From NCBI GenBank assembly GCA_947624645.1, contig CANQLG010000003.1, forward strand, positions 1 to 64,000: a stretch of 64,000 bases of DNA. The letters are read 5' to 3'. This DNA is from Candidatus Gastranaerophilales bacterium. Its GTDB lineage: Bacteria > Cyanobacteriota > Vampirovibrionia > Gastranaerophilales > Gastranaerophilaceae. Under the pieces are notes generated by a model, which did not search any database, had not been told where the DNA came from, and saw nothing but the letters and a program-made list of their open reading frames with translations. Below, piece after piece: positions 15,952 through 23,816 of this stretch. Numbering within the stretch: the stretch's first letter is position 1; every line of letters begins with the position of its first letter. The translations under genes were made by a program, and so were the position numbers.

Positions 15952-16820
15952 ATGTCCCAATTATCACTGAGTTTAGCAAATTTAAAATCTTTGTAAAAAT
16001 AATTTAGTATCTGAAAAGCATTATAGCCTTTTCCTGCAAGATTATTTGCACCTGTTTGGCTCATACCTACACCGTGTCCGTTCTTTTTAGTGCCCTCATC
16101 AAAAGAATAAACCGACTGCAGAAAAGATTTACCCGAATTCCAAACTTTTGTTTGCCCGCCGGAGCTGGCATGATAATATGTAGGTAATACTTTTTTATCT
16201 TGAACTAAAACAATTCCTTTTGTATCTTCAACCGCTCTTGTTGTGGAGGCTTTTTCGGCACTTGCACCCCCGTATGCCTGATCTGCTGTTGTATCAACTA
16301 AATCAAACCCTTTGGATGCATGTTTACCGGCAGTTCTTGTAGCAACGGCATAGCTTCTTGCCGCTATTGCCTGAGCTCTGAGAGCCTCGGTATTCCATTT
16401 TGAAGGCATTTCTGCCGGTACAACTCCTTTAAGATAATCTTCCAATGGAAGTTTATTTATTAAAGTCGCCCCAGCATTCCCCCAATTCAATATAATAAAA
16501 TCACCTCTGTACCAAGCTCTTTTGCAGCATAAAAACCCCGGGGTTTTAGTCCTGATTAATATTTGGTTAGTACCCAATCCGACTTCTTTTTTATTAACAA
16601 TTACGGCAAGCTCATTCCCTTTTGATCTGAACTCATAAACCTTCATCGGTCTTATTTCGTATAAAAGCCTGTCTTTTGCAGTGTCATATATTTCAGCATA
16701 AACTGAAGAAGCGATCTTAATTTCTTTTTTGTCTGTTTGCAGACCTATTTTTATTGCTTCTGCTCTTAAACTTAATACAGTTAATATAAAAAACACTAAA
16801 ATAACTTTTTTTATAATCAT
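15948..16820 (-). CDS. short SpoIID/LytB-domain protein
   Basis: A 290-residue exported protein with a signal peptide (hydrophobic core, cleavage near A-E-A). The SpoIID fold is clear: L-E-D-Y-L-K-G-V-V-P-A-E-M, A-L-R-A-Q-A-I-A-A-R-S-Y-A, D-Q-A-Y-G-G and the C-terminal H-G-V-G-M-S-Q-T-G-A. SpoIID proteins cleave or remodel peptidoglycan glycan strands. Compared with the usual family, the segment between the S-S-G-G block and the H-G-V-G-M-S-Q block is only about 30 residues, shorter than expected by roughly 100. Non-sporulating bacteria, including cyanobacteria, carry such proteins, so this does not imply sporulation. Confidence 0.88.
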   Translation of the reverse strand: MIIKKVILVFFILTVLSLRAEAIKIGLQTDKKEIKIASSVYAEIYDTAKDRLLYEIRPMKVYEFRSKGNELAVIVNKKEVGLGTNQILIRTKTPGFLCCKRAWYRGDFIILNWGNAGATLINKLPLEDYLKGVVPAEMPSKWNTEALRAQAIAARSYAVATRTAGKHASKGFDLVDTTADQAYGGASAEKASTTRAVEDTKGIVLVQDKKVLPTYYHASSGGQTKVWNSGKSFLQSVYSFDEGTKKNGHGVGMSQTGANNLAGKGYNAFQILNYFYKDFKFAKLSDNWDI

Positions 16821-16951
16821 ATCCCAAATGTATAATTTTATTCAATCATATACATAATAACATATAAAAAACCCTAAATCCAAAAATTCATATAAAAAGA
16901 GGATAAACGAACAAATAAAACATTTTATTTCCATCATAAATACGGGGTATT

Positions 16952-16980
16952 TTGACTTTCAATATATTATCATTAAGTAT
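16952..16980 (+). promoter_or_regulatory. possible promoter of the flagellar operon
   Basis: TTGACT (16952-16957) is a good -35 element. The -10 is poor (TAAGTA or AAGTAT at 16974-16980). It lies about 20 bases before the first flagellar gene with AAAGGG as ribosome-binding site. No sigma-28 or sigma-54 consensus was seen. Confidence 0.35.
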
Positions 16981-17000
16981 GAATAAAAAAGGGAAAAAGT

Positions 17001-17693
17001 ATGTTAAACGGCGGTGTACATTTTACTGAAAGAGGAATAGTTAATAACATTCGTGCCATGAGATTGCAAACTATGTTAATGGGTATCACGAATGAAAACG
17101 TAAACGGCTTTGATAAAATAGGATATCAAAGAAAAATTCCTGTGGTATCTTCATTTGCCGAATTTATAGGAGAAGATGCGCTTTCTACAACAACGGATGA
17201 CAGCGTTGGTAGATTGGGTTTTACCAATAATCCGTTAGATTTTGCACTTGCCGAAAAAGGATATTTTAAAATATTAACAAAAGAGGGAATACAGTTAACC
17301 CGTGACGGTAGATTTAAGTTAAATAAAAACGGAGAATTGCTTTCTCTTGAAGGTGGCAAGGTATTGGATAATATGGGTAATCCGATAATATTGCCGTTAG
17401 TGCCTGAAAGTTTGGATCAAGTATCGGTTGACTTAAACGGGGTTGTAAAAGTTCTAAATAATAAAACAAGAAAATTAGAAACAGCGGCTACATTAGGTAT
17501 AGTAACGCAAGACGGAGTAGCAGTCCTCGCTCCTAACGTAAGACAACGTTACAGCGAATTTTCAAACGTAAATTTACAGACCGAATTTATGGATGCAATG
17601 ATGTATCCGAAAACATTTGAAGCCAATAGACAACTATTTCAGATTCAAAACAGTAATTTACAAAGAGTAATTTCTTCTCTCGGAAGTAATTAG
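17001..17693 (+). CDS. flagellar basal-body rod protein, FlgF/FlgG family
   Basis: A 230-residue axial protein of the rod. The N-terminal helix contains the family signature in altered form (E-N-V-N-G-F-D-K-I-G-Y), with the mid-region hallmark T-R-D-G-R-F-K-L-N-K-N-G and the C-terminal helix E-A-N-R-Q-L-F-Q-I-Q-N-S. It is first in the main flagellar operon, 11 bases before a second family member. The start has AAAGGG upstream. Being paired with a FlgG-like gene, it is the best candidate for FlgF, but the family cannot be split firmly by eye. Confidence 0.88.
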   Translation: MLNGGVHFTERGIVNNIRAMRLQTMLMGITNENVNGFDKIGYQRKIPVVSSFAEFIGEDALSTTTDDSVGRLGFTNNPLDFALAEKGYFKILTKEGIQLTRDGRFKLNKNGELLSLEGGKVLDNMGNPIILPLVPESLDQVSVDLNGVVKVLNNKTRKLETAATLGIVTQDGVAVLAPNVRQRYSEFSNVNLQTEFMDAMMYPKTFEANRQLFQIQNSNLQRVISSLGSN

Positions 17694-17704
17694 GAAGGTT
17701 CTAA

Positions 17705-18418
17705 ATGACAACATTACAAGGCATAATTAATAAAGGTATTATAAATGCGGAATATCAATTTGAAAAAATGGGATATATATCAACTAATGTTTCAAATTAT
17801 AATACCAACGGATATAAAGGGGTAAGATTTGAGCAGATTCTTGATGAAAATGGTTTTTTAACCGGAGTAGAAAGAACGGATTATTCTCAAGGTACAATTC
17901 AAAGAACAGACAGAGAATTTGATATTGCAATAGACGGTATGGGCTTTATTCCCGTTACATCTCCGACAGGCGAAGTTTCATATACAAGAGAAGGTTCATT
18001 AAAGCTGGATAAAGACGGATATATAATTACAAATGACGGATGTTTGATAGGTGACGGAATACAGGTTCCCGTAAATTACGGGCACTTGAGAATAAGAGAT
18101 AACGGAGATGTTGAAACATATTCCGATGACGGAACTCAAAAAGAATATCTTGGAAATATTCCGCTTGTAAATTTTCAAAACCCCGAGGGTTTAAAAAAAG
18201 CCGATAATAATAAATACTATATTACGGTTGAATCCGGGGAACCTGTTTTATTAAAAAATCATAAAAGAATAAAACAAGGCAGTCTTGAAGCAACCAATAT
18301 AGATATGATGAATGAAGTAAACTCTATATTAAGACTGAATGCTTCAATGCTTGCAAGTTTTAAAGTAATACAAACAATAAATGAAATGTATGCAAAAACA
18401 CTTCAATTAAATCAATAA
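17705..18418 (+). CDS. flgG: flagellar basal-body rod protein FlgG-like
   Basis: A 237-residue distal rod protein. The N-terminal signature S-T-N-V-S-N-Y-N-T-N-G-Y-K-G is close to the family consensus, followed by D-I-A-I-D-G-M-G-F and T-R-E-G-S-L-K-L-D-K-D-G. The C-terminus (N-I-D-M-M-N-E-V-N) matches the conserved FlgG/FlgF end helix. The order FlgF-like then FlgG-like mirrors many bacteria. An AGGAAGG site precedes the ATG. Whether it is FlgG in the strict sense needs a tree of all three such proteins in this window. Confidence 0.85.
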   Translation: MTTLQGIINKGIINAEYQFEKMGYISTNVSNYNTNGYKGVRFEQILDENGFLTGVERTDYSQGTIQRTDREFDIAIDGMGFIPVTSPTGEVSYTREGSLKLDKDGYIITNDGCLIGDGIQVPVNYGHLRIRDNGDVETYSDDGTQKEYLGNIPLVNFQNPEGLKKADNNKYYITVESGEPVLLKNHKRIKQGSLEATNIDMMNEVNSILRLNASMLASFKVIQTINEMYAKTLQLNQ

Positions 18419-18432
18419 GAAAAGGTGAGTAA

Positions 18433-18783
18433 ATGATAGTACCGAATAACCCGATAGGAAGAACATTAAATGCATTGGATTTGATAGCGGAAAGACAAAA
18501 AGCGCTGTCATCCAATTTGGCAAATATGGATACTCCGAATTACAGAAGAAAAGATATATCATTTTCTCAATATTTAGGCGGTACGGCAAATCCGTTGGAA
18601 ACAAAACTTGCAGCAACACTGGGGCCATCGCCTGTAACGATTGAAACAACCGATGAAAAAGTAGATCCTGCATCGGAATTATCCGAAATGCAGAAAAATT
18701 CCCTGTTGTTTACGGTAGCTGCAAGGAGAATGACATCAATAATTACCGAAATGAGAACAGTAATAAATATGGGTAACAGCTAA
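18433..18783 (+). CDS. flgB: flagellar basal-body rod protein FlgB
   Basis: A 116-residue proximal rod component. The N-terminal helix ends with the signature L-S-S-N-L-A-N-M-D-T-P-N-Y-R-R-K-D, and the C-terminal helix is M-Q-K-N-S-L-L-F-T-V-A-A-R-R-M. Length is near the usual 130. Its stop codon overlaps the flgC start by one base (TAATG), so translation is coupled, as is typical for flgBC. Confidence 0.95.
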   Translation: MIVPNNPIGRTLNALDLIAERQKALSSNLANMDTPNYRRKDISFSQYLGGTANPLETKLAATLGPSPVTIETTDEKVDPASELSEMQKNSLLFTVAARRMTSIITEMRTVINMGNS

Positions 18784-19226
18784 TGGGAATATTAAGCGCA
18801 ATGAATATAGGCTGTGATGGCCTAAGAGTACACGGAATGAGATTGGATATAAATTCAAAAAATATTGCCAATCTTGATACACCTAATTATGTAAGGAAGA
18901 TACCGTTAATAGTATCTACTGACAGAAGTTCATTTTTAAGTGTAATGAACCAAATGAAAGAGTCGACATTCGGCGCAGGAACACTTCCGTATTCAACAGG
19001 AAGTGTTGCAATGGCGGGATTGGTGGAAGATCCTACACTCGGAGATAAAATATATAAACCCGGTCATCCTGATGCCGATGAAAACGGATATATAAGAACC
19101 TCCAATGTGGATCCGTTGGTGGAAATAACGGATGCTACAATGGCACAAAGGGCATACGAAGCAAGCCTCGCAATAGTAACCATGACAAAAGCAATGGCGG
19201 ATAGAGCGGCGGCAATCGGAAGTTAA
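18783..19226 (+). CDS. flgC: flagellar basal-body rod protein FlgC
   Basis: A 147-residue proximal rod protein paired with FlgB. It has the N-terminal S-K-N-I-A-N-L-D-T-P-N-Y-V-R-K signature, the central D-E-N-G-Y-I-R-T-S-N-V-D-P block and the C-terminal A-Q-R-A-Y-E-A-S-L-A helix. All are textbook FlgC features and the length matches. It sits directly between flgB and the transglycosylase that probably opens the wall for the rod. Confidence 0.96.
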   Translation: MGILSAMNIGCDGLRVHGMRLDINSKNIANLDTPNYVRKIPLIVSTDRSSFLSVMNQMKESTFGAGTLPYSTGSVAMAGLVEDPTLGDKIYKPGHPDADENGYIRTSNVDPLVEITDATMAQRAYEASLAIVTMTKAMADRAAAIGS

Positions 19227-19249
19227 CAAATAAAAACGGGTAGTGTGTA

Positions 19250-19945
19250 ATGTTTACGGGATTTATACAAAATTTATTAAATTCATCAGGGCAGGCAAAT
19301 GCAATAAGGCGTGCTCAACAAATTGATACTTATGTTCAGAGTCAAATGAAACCTGAACAAAATGAAAATATTGAATTTAAAACATTTGAAGATGTAATGA
19401 AATCATCATTAAATGTGCATACAAGATTTAATACAAATCCGATAACTCCGCCGGAAACAAAACAAGTGCATTTCGGGAAATTAACAACAAACAGAATTAA
19501 AAATGATGATTTATATATTCCCGATGAAATTGATGCAATATCGTATTCACAAATGTCTAAAATGGCTGAAAAATCACATATAAAAGACTTAATATCAAAA
19601 ATTTCAAAAAAACACGGTATTGATGAAAAGCTTGTAAATGCGGTTATAAAACAAGAATCAGGATATAATCCGAATGCAAAATCTTCCGTCGGAGCACAAG
19701 GCTTAATGCAATTAATGCCTTCAACGGCAAAGGCTTTGGGGGTTACAGATCCGTATAATCCGGTTCAAAATGTAGACGGAGGTGTAAGGTATCTGAAAAG
19801 TATGATGGATAGATATAACGGCAATATAGTGTTGGCTCTTGCCGCTTATAATGCAGGCCCCGGAAATGTAGATAAATATGACGGAGTACCTCCGTTTAAA
19901 GAAACTCAAAATTATGTAAGAAGTATCTTAGCAAATTATCTGTAA
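19250..19945 (+). CDS. SLT-type lytic transglycosylase in the flagellar operon
   Basis: A 231-residue protein. The C-terminal 115 residues are a lysozyme-like transglycosylase domain with catalytic Glu in [10 protein letters not shown], then [12 protein letters not shown] and [10 protein letters not shown]. The N-terminal half is low complexity and has no signal peptide, so export probably uses the flagellar system, as for FlgJ. It lies between flgC and fliE, supporting a role in making the hole for the rod. V-H-F-G-K occurs near residue 75. It lacks the FlgJ rod-cap domain in recognisable form. Confidence 0.9.
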   Translation: MFTGFIQNLLNSSGQANAIRRAQQIDTYVQSQMKPEQNENIEFKTFEDVMKSSLNVHTRFNTNPITPPETKQVHFGKLTTNRIKNDDLYIPDEIDAISYSQMSKMAEKSHIKDLISKISKKHGIDEKLVNAVIKQESGYNPNAKSSVGAQGLMQLMPSTAKALGVTDPYNPVQNVDGGVRYLKSMMDRYNGNIVLALAAYNAGPGNVDKYDGVPPFKETQNYVRSILANYL

Positions 19946-19960
19946 TAGAAAGGCATAAAA

Positions 19961-20302
19961 ATGATTGAAAACAGATTAGTACCTAATGTAAATATATTTT
20001 CCGATATGTTATCATCAATGCCCATAGATGAATTTTCACAAAAAGGGTTCGGAAGCGCAAATATAAAAGAATCTGATAACGTTAGCTTTAAAAATGTATT
20101 GTCTGGAATGGTAAGTAAATTAAATAATGAAATAGACAAACCTGACCAATTATTAAATGAGCAAATGATGGGTAATCCGGAAGTTGATATCCATGATGTA
20201 ATGACAGCAATGGCTAAAGCGGAATTGGGTATAAGTATGGCTACCCAAATAACATCAAAAGTTGTAAATGCATACAGCACTGTAATGCAAATATCTATAT
20301 AA
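19961..20302 (+). CDS. fliE: flagellar hook-basal body complex protein FliE
   Basis: A 113-residue adapter linking the MS ring to the rod. The C-terminal half has the family pattern: V-D-I-H-D-V-M-T-A-M-A-K-A, I-S-M-A-T-Q-I-T-S-K-V-V-N-A-Y and the final M-Q-I. The N-terminal 40 residues are less conserved. GAAAGG precedes the ATG. About 77 bases separate it from fliF, longer than other gaps in the operon, and hold a possible internal promoter. Confidence 0.92.
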   Translation: MIENRLVPNVNIFSDMLSSMPIDEFSQKGFGSANIKESDNVSFKNVLSGMVSKLNNEIDKPDQLLNEQMMGNPEVDIHDVMTAMAKAELGISMATQITSKVVNAYSTVMQISI

Positions 20303-20379
20303 GCTTTGTAAAGTAGTTACCCGTTATAAAAAAAAATAGTATAATATCAAATAAGCAGAATTTAAAAGATTAGGGATAT

Positions 20380-22029
20380 ATGAATTTTAAAGAATTATTG
20401 CAAAATAAAAAAATACTTTACTCGGTGATAGGCGGAGCAGGTGCTTTAATCTTTTTAATAATCTTAATAATAGCATTTTCCGTATCGGGTAAACAAAATG
20501 GAACGGAAATTATTGATAAAATTGAAAAAGAACCGTTTGATATTGTAACAACGGATAATCAAGGTAAAGCGATAGAGATACAAAGTATACTTGCCAGACA
20601 TAAAATAATAGCAAAACGAAAAGTAGACGGGACAAAGACAACAGTATTTTTAGAAGGCGGAAAATATACAAATACTCAGCGTGACAGTGCTCTTTTATTA
20701 CTTGTAAAAAGCGGATTAATAGATCAAAATGTCGGGCTTGAAATATTTGACAAAAATGATTTTACTTCAACAAGAGAAGATAAAAGAATAAAACTTGCAA
20801 GAGCGGTAAATGGCGAACTTTCAAGATTAATAAGAAAGATGCCGAATATAGATAATGCTTCTGTACTTGTTTCTATACCCGAAAATACGATGTTTAAAGC
20901 CGATAAAAAACCGATAAGTGCAACTGTAATGTTGACGGTTGCAAGCGGTGTAAAGCTTGACAGTTCCGTAATAAAAGCAATAAAAAGTTTGCTAATGGGG
21001 TCGGTTGTTGATTTGGCAGCCGAAAACATATCTATTACTGACTCTAACGGTAATGTTTATAACAGCTTGGTTAAATCAATAGATGACCAAATTTCAAAAA
21101 TACAAGAAAATGACAGCTATATGCAAAATAAAGTTGCCGCACAATTGGATATGCTTTTAGGACATGGTAATTATGTGGTAACGGTAAGTACATTTTTAAA
21201 TCAAGTACCAAAGGAAACAACAAGTATACAATATAATCCTAACGGAAAGACATCATTAACCGAACAAACATTCCAAGAGGGACTCGGCGATAATTCGGAA
21301 GATTCAAATAAAGGCTCTGATGCGGTGAGTGTGTACTTGCCTAACGGGCTTCAAAGTTCAACATCAACTTCAACTCAAAATAAAAATTATTCAAGAGTAG
21401 CAAGTGAAACGACTTATGGCGTAGATAAAACCCATACAAGCGAATATTATAAAACCGGAATAATAGAAAAAATATCGGTAGCGGTGACAATGAATGCGGA
21501 TGCAATGCCACCGAATATGACTGAAGAAGAATTAAAAGAACAAATAGCACATGCGGCATCTCCGAAAGTTTCGCCCCAAGATGTATCAATAGCTTATGCG
21601 GAAACGATAGATCCTTACCTCGCATCGGATAGACCCGTTAATCTGCCCAAACCGGAAGCATCCGGGAATCCTTGGTGGCTTGCAATAGTATTACTGTTAA
21701 TTGGTCTTGTTGTAGGATTTGTATTTGTACATAAAAAGTTAAAAGATTCATCATATGATCAGGTTGAAGAATTGAAAAAATTAAAAGAGAAAACTTCTCT
21801 TCAGGAAAAACAGATTGTGGATGTAAATTTAAAAGCTGCCGAGTTAATAGAAAAACAAAGTATTCTTACTCAAGAGTTGTTGGAACAGCAAAAACAGATG
21901 CAATTGGAGAAAAAGGCAGCTCCTGATATGTCATTAGAACAGGTTATAGATGATGTTACGTCTGATTTAAACTATGCAGACAGTAAACAAACGGTAAAAG
22001 AGCTGAAAAGCTGGATAGAAAAAACATAG
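20380..22029 (+). CDS. fliF: flagellar MS-ring protein FliF
   Basis: A 549-residue inner-membrane ring protein on which the basal body assembles. There is one membrane segment near residues 14-36 and a second near 427-447, with the large periplasmic ring-building region between, including A-R-A-V-N-G-E-L-S-R-L-I and A-S-V-L-V-S-I-P-E. The C-terminal cytoplasmic tail is coiled-coil rich and ends in a helix that should bind the rotor protein. A TATAAT near 20341 and GGGATAT before the ATG suggest an internal promoter. The next gene occupies the FliG position. Confidence 0.95.
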   Translation: MNFKELLQNKKILYSVIGGAGALIFLIILIIAFSVSGKQNGTEIIDKIEKEPFDIVTTDNQGKAIEIQSILARHKIIAKRKVDGTKTTVFLEGGKYTNTQRDSALLLLVKSGLIDQNVGLEIFDKNDFTSTREDKRIKLARAVNGELSRLIRKMPNIDNASVLVSIPENTMFKADKKPISATVMLTVASGVKLDSSVIKAIKSLLMGSVVDLAAENISITDSNGNVYNSLVKSIDDQISKIQENDSYMQNKVAAQLDMLLGHGNYVVTVSTFLNQVPKETTSIQYNPNGKTSLTEQTFQEGLGDNSEDSNKGSDAVSVYLPNGLQSSTSTSTQNKNYSRVASETTYGVDKTHTSEYYKTGIIEKISVAVTMNADAMPPNMTEEELKEQIAHAASPKVSPQDVSIAYAETIDPYLASDRPVNLPKPEASGNPWWLAIVLLLIGLVVGFVFVHKKLKDSSYDQVEELKKLKEKTSLQEKQIVDVNLKAAELIEKQSILTQELLEQQKQMQLEKKAAPDMSLEQVIDDVTSDLNYADSKQTVKELKSWIEKT

Positions 22030-22044
22030 TGGAGTAAAAAGGTA

Positions 22045-23040
22045 ATGCCGATAGAGGGGTTTGATTATAAAGCATTTGCATTAGATTTATCGAAACAGGC
22101 TCTTGATGTATTAATGCAGCCTAGTACCAATGCTGCACCTGATACTCTCAGCCAGCAAGATAAAAAAAATATAGTAGAAACAGTAAGAAAATTTTGTTTC
22201 ATGGCGGGTGAGGCATTAAGTAATGATCCTCAGTTGAAATTCAATGCCGATCAGGCAAGTTTAGTTACGCAATTTATAGGTGAATGGACTTTCCATAAGT
22301 CTATTGATTTAATAAACGGTAAAGTTCCTCAAGATTTTCGTGACGGCATACTTCAAGTTGTTGCGGCAAATATATTTAATACTGCAAAACTTGCCATAAT
22401 TAAAAATATGCCCCAAGACAGTTTAATAAATTTAATAGAAGAAAAAGTCAGAAATGTATATAATGATGAACTGCAAAAACTCGTTAAAAAAGGTGTTTTC
22501 AGTCAAAAACAGTTTGAAACGGCTTCTAGCGTTTCAAATTTAAATGATATGGTTCAAAAAACAGAGGATGAATCAAAACTGATTCAGGCACAGGAAGAAG
22601 TTTCTCAAAATTCTCCGATGTTAGACACTAAAATATTAAAATTTGCAGCTTTAGCTATTGTATTAAAAAAACTGTCAGAAGAAAAACGTCAATCAATACT
22701 TGATTCTTTGGAAAAAGAGGATAAAGGCCACGTTATAAATTATATGAAAATGGCCAATTTAGAGGAAAAAATAGACCATAAAATTATAATAAAATCCTTG
22801 CAGGAAATGAAAAAATTGCTGCCTTTGTCAAATATAGTCAATGTGCCGAAGTTATTAAATTCTCATCATAAATTATTAAGTATAACAGCCCCTCAGAAGT
22901 TGGAAAAAATTGCCTGTCGGGAAAGAGAATCAGTTAAAGATTTTATACTCGATGAAACCTTTAGGGCAACTGACTTTTTTTCTCCAAGGGTAATTCAATC
23001 TCTTGTAAAAAGTATAGAAGATAAAATTAATGATAATTAA
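22045..23040 (+). CDS. divergent FliG-like protein in the FliG position
   Basis: A 331-residue soluble protein between fliF and fliH, where fliG usually lies. Residues about 197-265 (L-K-F-A-A-L-A-I-V-L-K-K-L followed by S-I-L-D-S-L-E-K and V-I-N-Y-M) resemble the FliG middle armadillo repeat, normally E-H-P-Q-T-I-A-L-I-L. The E-H-P-Q motif itself is absent. The C-terminal 80 residues do not show the usual charged torque helix clearly. FliG is essential as the rotor face contacting the stator, so this is either a very divergent FliG or a replacement. Good GGAG site before the ATG; overlaps fliH by 11 bases. Confidence 0.6.
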   Translation: MPIEGFDYKAFALDLSKQALDVLMQPSTNAAPDTLSQQDKKNIVETVRKFCFMAGEALSNDPQLKFNADQASLVTQFIGEWTFHKSIDLINGKVPQDFRDGILQVVAANIFNTAKLAIIKNMPQDSLINLIEEKVRNVYNDELQKLVKKGVFSQKQFETASSVSNLNDMVQKTEDESKLIQAQEEVSQNSPMLDTKILKFAALAIVLKKLSEEKRQSILDSLEKEDKGHVINYMKMANLEEKIDHKIIIKSLQEMKKLLPLSNIVNVPKLLNSHHKLLSITAPQKLEKIACRERESVKDFILDETFRATDFFSPRVIQSLVKSIEDKINDN

Positions 23041-23812
23041 GAAGAAATACGCAAAAGAAATAGTTGTTGAACAAGAACAGCCCGAGCAAATTGAGGCTTT
23101 AATTGAAGTTGAAGATATCCATGAAAACGATAATATAAAAGAAGACATTAAACCTGAAAACTCCTTGGTACAAGATAATATAGAACAGCCTAATGATGAT
23201 GATTTTAATTTAGACATAGAAAATATAAAGTTTGATTCACGCCAAGAACGAAGGGAAGGTACCAGAAGGCGGGGTTATAGGCGGTCGCAAGACAGAAATG
23301 TAATAACAAGGGCACAAAAAGATGCTATTTCCATTAAAGAAGCCGCCAAAAAAGAAGGTTATGAAGCTGGAATAGAAAATGCAAATAAAGATTTAGCTGA
23401 TTTAAGAAATAATTTTGCGCAGTTTTTTAGATATAAAGAAGAAGTATATGAAAAAGTTTCTGGTTGTATTATGGATATAGCGGTTGAAATAGCAGCAAAA
23501 ATCCTTAATAAAGAAATAGAAACGGATAAAAATTATATACTTCCGATAATAAAAGGTGCGGTTGAAGAGATAAATAAAACCGAAAATAAAATAGTGCTAA
23601 AAGTAATGCCAAAGGATGTAGATATTGTAAGAGATAAAGTAAGTGAAGTATTTTCGGATAGTTATTTTGAAGCAAAGATATCCGTTATACCTGATGCAGA
23701 GATAAAAGAAGGCGGAGTTAAAGTGGAAACGTCAAACGGCGTGATAGATGCCACTATTGAAACGCAATTGTCAATAATAGAAAAAGCCCTAAAGAAAAAG
23801 GAGGAAAGTTAA
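23030..23812 (+). CDS. fliH: flagellar export regulator FliH
   Basis: A 260-residue protein that holds the FliI ATPase and links it to the export gate. The N-terminal 90 residues are acidic and disordered, with an arginine-rich patch (R-R-E-G-T-R-R-R-G-Y). The middle has the family G-Y-E-A-G-I-E-N-A glycine-repeat helix, and the C-terminal part (I-A-V-E-I-A-A-K-I-L, I-K-E-G-G-V-K-V-E-T, T-Q-L-S-I-I-E) matches the FliH/V-ATPase E-subunit fold. It starts inside the end of the FliG-position gene, so the two are coupled. Confidence 0.9.
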   Translation: MIIKKKYAKEIVVEQEQPEQIEALIEVEDIHENDNIKEDIKPENSLVQDNIEQPNDDDFNLDIENIKFDSRQERREGTRRRGYRRSQDRNVITRAQKDAISIKEAAKKEGYEAGIENANKDLADLRNNFAQFFRYKEEVYEKVSGCIMDIAVEIAAKILNKEIETDKNYILPIIKGAVEEINKTENKIVLKVMPKDVDIVRDKVSEVFSDSYFEAKISVIPDAEIKEGGVKVETSNGVIDATIETQLSIIEKALKKKEES

Positions 23813-23816
23813 TACC

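Noticed and set aside
15948-16820. SpoIID as evidence for sporulation
   Set aside because: SpoIID/LytB-domain proteins occur in many non-sporulating bacteria, and no other sporulation gene is in the window.
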